From Bacillus sp. JCM 19058 (GTDB lineage Bacteria > Bacillota > Bacilli > Bacillales_H > Bacillaceae_D), in the NCBI GenBank assembly GCA_001310555.1, contig BAXO01000009.1:19917-83916 (forward strand): a stretch of DNA of 64,000 nt. Direction: 5' to 3'. Below, piece by piece: positions 55,231 to 64,000 of the stretch (position 1 is the stretch's first letter; each line of letters opens with the position of its first letter). The notes under the pieces are model-generated. The model was not told where the DNA came from, made no database searches, and was given only the letters and a program-made list of their open reading frames with translations. Made by a program: the position numbers and the translations under genes.

Positions 55231-56037
55231 ATGGAACAGCCATTTGTAATACGACGTTCGGTAGAGAAGTGCAAAAACGGCGTGCGCGAATCCATTGAGG
55301 ATGAGGTTGTTCGAGAGTATCCGCTCACAATCTATGTGAACGAAGAAGAATTTGCAACAATTGTCTGCTCTCCGCAAAACCTTGAAGAAATGGTCATCGG
55401 TTTTCTTGGATCAGAAGGTATGATACGATTCTTTCATAAAGATGTGAAGTCGATCGAAATCGATCAGGAGCGTGGCTTTGCCTATGTTAGCCTGACGAAA
55501 AGCTACGCGCTCGATCAGCAGTTTTACTCGAAGCGCTATATCGGCTCATGCTGTGGCAAAAGCCGCCAATCGTTTTATTTCCTAAACGATGCGAAGCAAG
55601 CAAAAACGTCAATGACGAAAATGACGCTTACCGTCGAGCAGTGCACTCGATTGATGGAGCTCATGCAAAATGAAAGCGACGTATTCAAACAAACAGGTGG
55701 CGTTCATAATGCAGCGCTGGCGCAAGCCGACAAACTGCTGCTAACAAGAACCGACATCGGTCGTCACAACGCTCTTGATAAAATTTACGGTCACTGTTTG
55801 AAGGGGCAGCTGTCGCTTCGCGATAAGGTTCTCGTTTTTAGCGGTCGACTTTCTTCTGAAGTATTGCTAAAGGCTGCTAAAATGGGCGTTGGTATTATGC
55901 TGTCAAAGTCGGCCCCGACCGATCTGGCTCTTCGAATGGCGGAAGAGCTGCAAATTACAGCTGTTGGCTTCATTAGAGGTCAGAATATGAATATTTATAC
56001 TCATGGCCACCGGATCATTTCGGCTTCGGAACAGTGA
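55231..56037 (+). CDS. fdhD: Formate dehydrogenase sulfurtransferase FdhD
   Basis: Transfers sulfur from IscS to the Mo cofactor of formate-dehydrogenase-like enzymes; required for their activity. Intact, 268 residues. Motif [14 protein letters not shown] carries the conserved cysteine pair; [31 protein letters not shown] at the start; [54 protein letters not shown] 55231 is chosen over GTG 55219 because GTGAGG sits just upstream. Its presence supports a functional oxidoreductase next door. Confidence 0.95.
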   Translation: MEQPFVIRRSVEKCKNGVRESIEDEVVREYPLTIYVNEEEFATIVCSPQNLEEMVIGFLGSEGMIRFFHKDVKSIEIDQERGFAYVSLTKSYALDQQFYSKRYIGSCCGKSRQSFYFLNDAKQAKTSMTKMTLTVEQCTRLMELMQNESDVFKQTGGVHNAALAQADKLLLTRTDIGRHNALDKIYGHCLKGQLSLRDKVLVFSGRLSSEVLLKAAKMGVGIMLSKSAPTDLALRMAEELQITAVGFIRGQNMNIYTHGHRIISASEQ

Positions 56038-56048
56038 GGAGGGGAAGA

Positions 56049-57077
56049 ATGAGCGAGATAGGAAAAGAGCAACTTGTCGATCGATATAAACGTCCGCTTC
56101 GTGATCTCCGTGTTTCCGTCACAGATCGCTGCAATTTTCGCTGTCACTATTGCATGCCGGCAGAGGTTTTTGGACCAGACTATCCGTTTTTAACACGCGC
56201 CGAAATCTTAAGCTTTGAAGAGCTCCGCCGGCTCGTGTCCTGCTTTCATCGAGCAACTAATCTCGAGAAGCTAAGAATCACCGGGGGAGAGCCTTTAATG
56301 CGGAGGGATCTTGATCGGCTAATCCAGTTACTAGCGGAATCAACGGGAATTCAGGATATTGCGATGACGACAAACGGCGTCTTGCTACCAAACTACGCCG
56401 GACGATTAAAGGAGGCCGGGCTTAAGCGGGTGACGGTCAGCCTTGATAGCCTTGACAGTGAACGCTTTGGCAAAATCAACGGCCGCGGTATCGGTATCGA
56501 GCCGGTATTGAAAGGCATGAAAGCGGCGGAGGAAGCTGGCCTCGGAATCAAAGTGAATATGGTCGTACAAAAGGGTGTAAACGAGCAAGATATTATCCCT
56601 ATGGCTAAGTTCTTTCGCGAAAAAGGCTATATTCTTAGATTCATTGAGTATATGGATGTCGGTACGTCGAACGGCTGGCGGATGGATGATGTCATTACGA
56701 AGCGAGACATTCTTGCTCGCATCGATCGGGAAATGCCATTAGAAGCAATTGAGCCAAATTATCCGGGCGAGGTAGCGACGCGTTATCGCTATAAAGGATC
56801 TACTGACGAAATTGGCGTGATTTCATCCGTGTCTGATGCGTTTTGTCAGACGTGTAATCGTGCGCGGCTTTCCGTTGAAGGGAAGCTATATACGTGTCTG
56901 TTTGCCACGAAAGGGTATGATTTTCGCGAGCTGCTCCGCTCCGGGTGCTCCGATGACGAAATAGTAAAACGGATTGAAGCATACTGGAAAAGTAGGGACG
57001 ATAAATACTCGGAGGAGCGAACGAGTCAATCCGCAAGAAAGCGTGCGAAAATAGAGATGTCTCATATTGGCGGATGA
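56049..57077 (+). CDS. moaA: GTP 3',8-cyclase MoaA
   Basis: Radical SAM enzyme for the first step of molybdenum cofactor synthesis; intact, 342 residues. ATG 56049 with GAGGAGGGG upstream. N-terminal 4Fe-4[36 protein letters not shown]; second cluster cysteines in [24 protein letters not shown]-terminal GG (MSHIGG), needed for activity in known MoaA. Twelve bases after fdhD, co-transcribed. Partner MoaC is not in the window. Confidence 0.96.
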   Translation: MSEIGKEQLVDRYKRPLRDLRVSVTDRCNFRCHYCMPAEVFGPDYPFLTRAEILSFEELRRLVSCFHRATNLEKLRITGGEPLMRRDLDRLIQLLAESTGIQDIAMTTNGVLLPNYAGRLKEAGLKRVTVSLDSLDSERFGKINGRGIGIEPVLKGMKAAEEAGLGIKVNMVVQKGVNEQDIIPMAKFFREKGYILRFIEYMDVGTSNGWRMDDVITKRDILARIDREMPLEAIEPNYPGEVATRYRYKGSTDEIGVISSVSDAFCQTCNRARLSVEGKLYTCLFATKGYDFRELLRSGCSDDEIVKRIEAYWKSRDDKYSEERTSQSARKRAKIEMSHIGG

Positions 57078-57354
57078 GCGGTAACAGCCCCGCGAGAAGA
57101 AAACTCATTTCAGCAAGCTGAAGCAAGTCGAATTTGCTCCTTCCTGAGTCGGCTTCATGGGCAGGGGAATCTTTTTCACGCTAAGAGGATACTAGCTCAT
57201 TCTGTTAAGCGAAAGTCGGCTTCGAGAAGCTATCTATCTACCGATGCTCGGCAAAAGAGTAAGGGTAGAACCTTGAATGGGTAGCTTGCTTAATCAAAAG
57301 CCGGAGCGATGCCTTCTGGACTCTCTCAAATTATTTCTTGAACAGGGTGATGAT

Positions 57355-57945
57355 ATGACCGGAAAAACACATTTGGCTGGCGGGGTGGCTGCTTGCGCTG
57401 CAGTCGCACACGTCACACATTACGAACCGATTGCTCTTTTGGCTGCGGGAGCGATCGGTTCTCTTTTGCCTGATATTTGTCACAGGGGAAGTAAAATCGG
57501 TCGGAAGCTCCCGATTCTATCAACGATTATAGGCAGCTTGTTTGGACACAGGACATTCACTCACAGCATTTTGTTTATGCTACTACTCAATTTGTTATTA
57601 GATTGGCTCATTCCATACGGAGAAATCTCGATGGGAGTGTTGATCGGCATGCTTTCTCACGTGTTGTTGGATATGGCAACGAATCGAGGGGTTGCTCTCT
57701 TATACCCTTGGAAGCAAAGCGTTAAATGGCCGGTAACGGTACGAACGGGGGGAAAGGCCGAGGGTAGTATATTCGTCTTGCTAATAATCGTTGCCAATTA
57801 CTTTTTTTATATACCAATGGTGGCAAAACGTTGGGTGAAGACAGAGCTTTGCCACCTGCTGATGCTTTGGGATTGTTCCCGGGCCGCTCGGGCAAAAAAA
57901 GTTCTTTTTTTGAAGTGGGCTCAGCTTGTCGGCAAATTCCAATAA
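57355..57945 (+). CDS. YdjM-like membrane metal-dependent hydrolase
   Basis: About 196 residues, YdjM family (DUF457-like, predicted membrane-bound zinc hydrolase). Conserved His/Asp motifs: THLAGGVA, GSLLPDICHRGSKIGRK, GHRTFTHSI, MLSHVLLDMATNRGVALLYPW. Four membrane segments. ATG 57355 follows AGGGTGATG. The last ~30 residues (CHLLMLWDCSRAARAKKVLF...) look unlike a normal end and the stop lies inside the terminator stem; A7 at 57895-57901 and T7 just after could hide a frameshift. Substrate unknown. Confidence 0.7.
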   Translation: MTGKTHLAGGVAACAAVAHVTHYEPIALLAAGAIGSLLPDICHRGSKIGRKLPILSTIIGSLFGHRTFTHSILFMLLLNLLLDWLIPYGEISMGVLIGMLSHVLLDMATNRGVALLYPWKQSVKWPVTVRTGGKAEGSIFVLLIIVANYFFYIPMVAKRWVKTELCHLLMLWDCSRAARAKKVLFLKWAQLVGKFQ

Positions 57946-57976
57946 AACGGAACTTTGCCGACAAGCTTTTTTTGTA
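57927..57976 (+). terminator. Strong intrinsic terminator after ydjM-like gene
   Basis: AGCTTGTCGGCAAA pairs with TTTGCCGACAAGCT, followed by T7. Overlaps the apparent end of the ydjM-like frame. Confidence 0.88.
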
Positions 57977-58063
57977 TGGATATTCGATTCACCCGAATTT
58001 AGTGGTTTTTTTGAGACAGCGCCATGTTGACTACGATTTTAGCCTAACTGAACGTCATTTTTT

Positions 58064-59117
58064 TTAAAGAGCATCTCCATTGAAGCGTAAAATGTTCGTC
58101 GATTCAGCAGTATATCCCTTTCTGATTGCAGCGACGATTTCATCCTGTCGATTTGCGGCTTCAGTTCGCTCAAGCTGAAGCTCGATGTCTTCGATGTCAT
58201 GAGGACCGATGCGCCAATGTCCGAGTACAGCTCCTTTGAATTCGCCGTCGATCAGCAAGTATTGCAGGACTTCGCGGCCTTTATACGCTTGTTTCAGCTC
58301 GTCCAAATAAGCCCTAACGAAGAAATCGGATTGGTCAAGCATGAAGACAGAGGCAGGGGCCTCTTGGTGTGGCAAGTCGGTATCCTCTGAGCGGATAATT
58401 CCTTCCCCGAGCCCGTCGATCTTCACGTTGATAACGCGTTTCTCGGCGAGCAAGCGCTGCAACCCCTTTTCAATGAGCGTATTTTTGAGCTGAGACCAGC
58501 TTTTCATCTGAGCTACCGTTGCGAAAACAAACGCATCAAGAAAAGTTAACAGCATTTCAGAAATAGCAGCATCAAGCCCTTGCTCATGCTCGATCGTAAA
58601 CCATTCTGTTGCAAAGTCAAACCAGCCGGTGTTCCAATCAGAGTCGATCTGCTCTTCGTATACTAAAAATGCTTCCTGCATTTTTTTCAGAGCAGCGGTT
58701 ATCTCTTTTGCTGTATAAGGCAGCTCCTCCTTTAGCTGATCCTTCGAAATACCACCCGATTGCCTAATCGTCGCTAAAATTTCCTCGTGCAACGGCCGAT
58801 ACTTTTAAGAGGCTTTCGGAAGATGCCGGCGTACAGATTTAAGTCTTCTTCCAGAACGTAACCGACTCGTCCTCCTTGAAAGCGACCTTTGACTAGCTGG
58901 TGTTTTTTTCGCAGTTGTGCCGAAAGTAGTGAGTCGTCAAATGTCGTTCGATGGACGAGCTGAGGTGGGTTACCTGGCCGCCCGAAAAATACGGCGCAAC
59001 TGGTTGAAGCCGTCGAAATAGCTGCTTATACGCTTCAATATTCTCGCTGTCTCCGAGCGGTGACAGTAACCCCTGTCTCTGCAGACGTTCATAAAGGATG
59101 CTCTCTTTACTGAGCAT
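58064..59117 (-). CDS. Winged-helix DNA-binding protein, AlkZ/YcaQ-like (two frameshifts)
   Basis: About 351 residues. Start ATG at 59117 (minus) after AGAGGTGA. Corrected reading: [118 protein letters not shown] and so on. Winged-helix repeats of the HTH_42 type suggest the crosslink-repair glycosylase (AlkZ/YcaQ) superfamily, but I cannot confirm the catalytic motif. Breaks: a G missing near 58989 and an A missing near 58804. Its start overlaps the apparent end of rqcH. Not present here in B. subtilis. Confidence 0.55.
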
Positions 59118-60923
59118 AATGGTTCACCTCTTTTACAGAAGTCATTACTTGAGCGGTCATTGCACAACCGCTTGTCGCTGTCCGTACTTGCCCTTTGTAA
59201 ATGGTTCTACTTTTTTTTCTTAAGCTGTAGACGATCTCTTCATCCGGTGTGACAAACAATGTCGTCTGATTATCGTAAATGACAAACCCAGGCTTAGCTC
59301 CGCTAGGCTTTTTCACATGTCTGATTTTCGTATAATCAACAGGAACAGAGCTCGATTGCCGGGCTTTGCTAAAATAGGCGGCAACTGTCGCGGCTTCCTC
59401 CAGAGTTCTCTGATCCGGTTCTTCGCTGCGAATGACGACATGAGAGCCGGGAATATCCTTCGTGTGCAGCCACGTATCGTGCTGGCGTGCGAAACGGTGG
59501 GTGAGATACTCGTTTTGTTTATTGTTTTTACCGACATAAAAGTCAACGTTTTGACTGGACTGATAATGCTCGAGCGCCGGCTTTGTTTCCTTTACCTTCT
59601 TCTTTGAAGTTTTCTGGCGCCTGCGAATATAACCGCCCTCGATCAGCTCTTCCCGCATTTCCTCCAAATCTCTGGGGGAAGCACTTTCCACTTGCTGGAT
59701 CAATTGCTCAAAGTAAAGGAGCTCTTCCTTCGCTTTTTCGATTTGCTCCTTGACGACCGATACGGAGTTTTTCGCTTTGTTGTATTTTTTTGAAATAAGC
59801 CTGTGCATTGTTTGACGGAGATTTGAGCGGATCGAGTGCAATGGTCAGACTCGATTGCTCCGGGTCGTAGTAATCGAGCACCTCGATGGACGACTCTCCT
59901 CGTTTTATTAAGTGTAAATTGGCGGTGACGAGCTCGCCTTTTTTTCTGGTATTCGTTTGCTTTATCTGCTTGAATGAGCGTCTGCTTAAGCTTTTTGATC
60001 TTCTTTTTGTTTTTTTTGACTTTCGTTGCGCAAAAAGCGTTCTAGATCGTAGGCTTGCTGCTTCACTCGATCGCGTTCGGCTTTGCCGTAGAAAAAGCGA
60101 TCGAGCAATTGACTGACTGTCGTAAACGTTTTTGGCTCATCGTCAACCTGTGTCAATGGTACGACGGAAAAATATTCTTTCGCACCTGCTGTTCGCTGCT
60201 CAGGCTCGTATTCGTTTGCTTTGACAGGATCAAGCACCTCTCTAAACGCAGCAGGAAGCGACTGCCGATTAATCATTCCTGCCCTTGCGATAATTTCCTG
60301 CGCAACTAACGGGGATAGACCGGTAAAGCGGTCGACGAGCTGGCGATCGATCTGCCCAGCATTAAAGTCAATTTGTCTGACTACGTCTTCCGCGGTGGCG
60401 TGTAAGGGGTTAAGCTTGTCCTGGGCGGGTGGCCGCTTATAGGGCTGCCCTGGTAATACGGCCCGATAGCTGCTTTGCGCATAGCTCACGTGCTTAATGC
60501 TGTCGATAATCTTGTTTGTTTGACGGTCGATGAGAATAATATTGCTGTGCCGTCCCATAATTTCAACGATTAGCTGCTTATGCGAAAGATCTCCGAGTTC
60601 ATCTCGGTTTCTCAAATCAAACGTAATGATTCGTTCAAGCTCCGGCTGTTCAATTCGTTCAATGACGCTTCCTTCAAGATGCTTGCGCAGCAGCATACAA
60701 AACGTTGGAGGAACCTTAGGGTTATCGTATTTTTCTTGCGTTAAATGGGCCCTGGCGAAGCTCGCATTGGCGAGAGTAATAATTGATAGTTTTTTTTCCT
60801 CTTGCCCTAACAGACAGAAGTAGCTCGGTTTTAAAGCTGATAAATTTTAGCGATTCGCCCATCGATTAACCGCTCCTGCAATTCATGCACAACTGCTCTT
60901 GTCATAACTCCATCAAATGACAT
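59107..60923 (-). CDS. rqcH: RqcH (NFACT, fibronectin-binding-like) ribosome quality control protein (five or more indels)
   Basis: Binds split 50S with peptidyl-tRNA and adds alanine tails; formerly YloA/FbpA. ATG at 60923 (minus) after [79 protein letters not shown]; coiled coil; [73 protein letters not shown]. Indels: near 60843, T8 at 60790-60797, T8 near 60013-60020, T7 at 59939-59945, T7 near 59785-59791. If the T8 at 59211-59218 should be six, the protein ends LRKK with a stop at 59207 instead of running to 59107. Confidence 0.93.
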
Positions 60924-61040
60924 ATTAAAATCCCTCCTTACAAGAGAAGGTACAAAAAGTCCAATGGCTTCAAGCAGCAGCTTCTCGCAAAAGTGCTGGC
61001 GCTTGCTCTTTTTGTTCTCTTTTTTCAAGTTGCTTTCATG

Positions 61041-61069
61041 AGTATAGCATGTTTTTCCGTTGGACTGAA
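61041..61069 (-). promoter_or_regulatory. Extended -10 promoter of rqcH
   Basis: On the minus strand TTCAGT (61069-61064), 17 bases, TATACT (61046-61041) with a TG just upstream. Weak -35 but extended -10. Confidence 0.5.
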
Positions 61070-61253
61070 TAAGATGGCTTGTATAAAGCGAACGTTCAAG
61101 ATGTGAGGGAGCACATTTCATAAAAAGCAGCATCAATCGGCCTTCTCGATTACGGAAGGTTGAAGAGAAAGCGGGGCGGGAGAATTCTAGCTGTTCGGAA
61201 AATCCTGATACAGATAGTCTCGAAATGAAAAACGTAAAAAGGAGCAATGCGGG

Positions 61254-63977
<2,724 letters not shown>

Positions 63978-64000
63978 AATAAGCGCTCTAACTCTGAAGC

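Noticed and set aside
59107..59841. Separate gene starting [15 protein letters not shown]
   Set aside because: This start is a frameshifted reading inside rqcH; the corrected frame reads through [28 protein letters not shown].

Overview
The window is a contiguous piece of a low-to-moderate GC Firmicutes chromosome. Gene content and order match the Bacillus ylbP - mraZ - dcw - spoIIG/sigE/sigG - ylm - ileS - pyr - yloA/yloB stretch almost gene for gene, so the organism is a spore-forming member of the Bacillaceae (sigE, sigG, spoIIGA, spoVD, spoVE and ylmC are all present). An alkaliphilic or halophilic bacillus is only a guess. No insertion sequence, prophage, rRNA, tRNA or CRISPR array was seen.

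Layout. 1-4208: end of rsfA, ylbP (minus), panE, a DUF3397 membrane protein, bshC. 4362-24575: division and cell-wall cluster mraZ-rsmH-ftsL-pbpB-spoVD-murE-murF-mraY-murD-spoVE-(murG missing, a small ORF instead)-murB-divIB-ylxW-ylxX-sbp-ftsA-ftsZ. 25171-27769: spoIIGA-sigE-sigG. 28480-32621: ylmC-ylmD-ylmE-sepF-ylmG-ylmH-divIVA. 32687-35815: promoter, Ile T-box and ileS. 36191-38290: ylyA, lspA, ylyB. 38287-50273: complete pyrimidine operon pyrR-pyrP-pyrB-pyrC-carA-carB-pyrK-pyrD-pyrF-pyrE with PyrR attenuation leaders. 50359-57077: a molybdenum/formate module (Mo-bisMGD oxidoreductase, DUF2294 protein, oxalate/formate-type MFS transporter on minus; fdhD and moaA on plus). 57355-63977: ydjM-like hydrolase, an AlkZ/YcaQ-like winged-helix protein, rqcH and the P-type Ca2+-ATPase yloB.

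The dominant oddity is technical. More than 30 genes, most of them essential, are broken by one- or two-base indels. A/T runs of about 6-8 are usually one base (sometimes two) too long, and doublets or triplets of G, C, T or A are often one base short. Restoring the base recovers the family sequence every time I tried. I read this as an unpolished single-molecule or flow-based assembly, not gene decay, and give each gene its full corrected span. Predicted proteins taken directly from this sequence will be wrong: truncated FtsA, scrambled MurB, false PyrC-CarA fusion.

The most interesting biology is in the non-coding DNA. Two minus-strand genes of the molybdenum/formate module share a leader built from two small hairpins with similar five-base loops followed by an intrinsic terminator. 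The pyrR-pyrP attenuator looks as if its terminator half has been deleted. murG is missing from its conserved place, where a 31-codon ORF with a good ribosome binding site overlaps the murB start. A structured, unexplained segment separates ftsL from pbpB, and a diverged repeat pair occupies two intergenic gaps.
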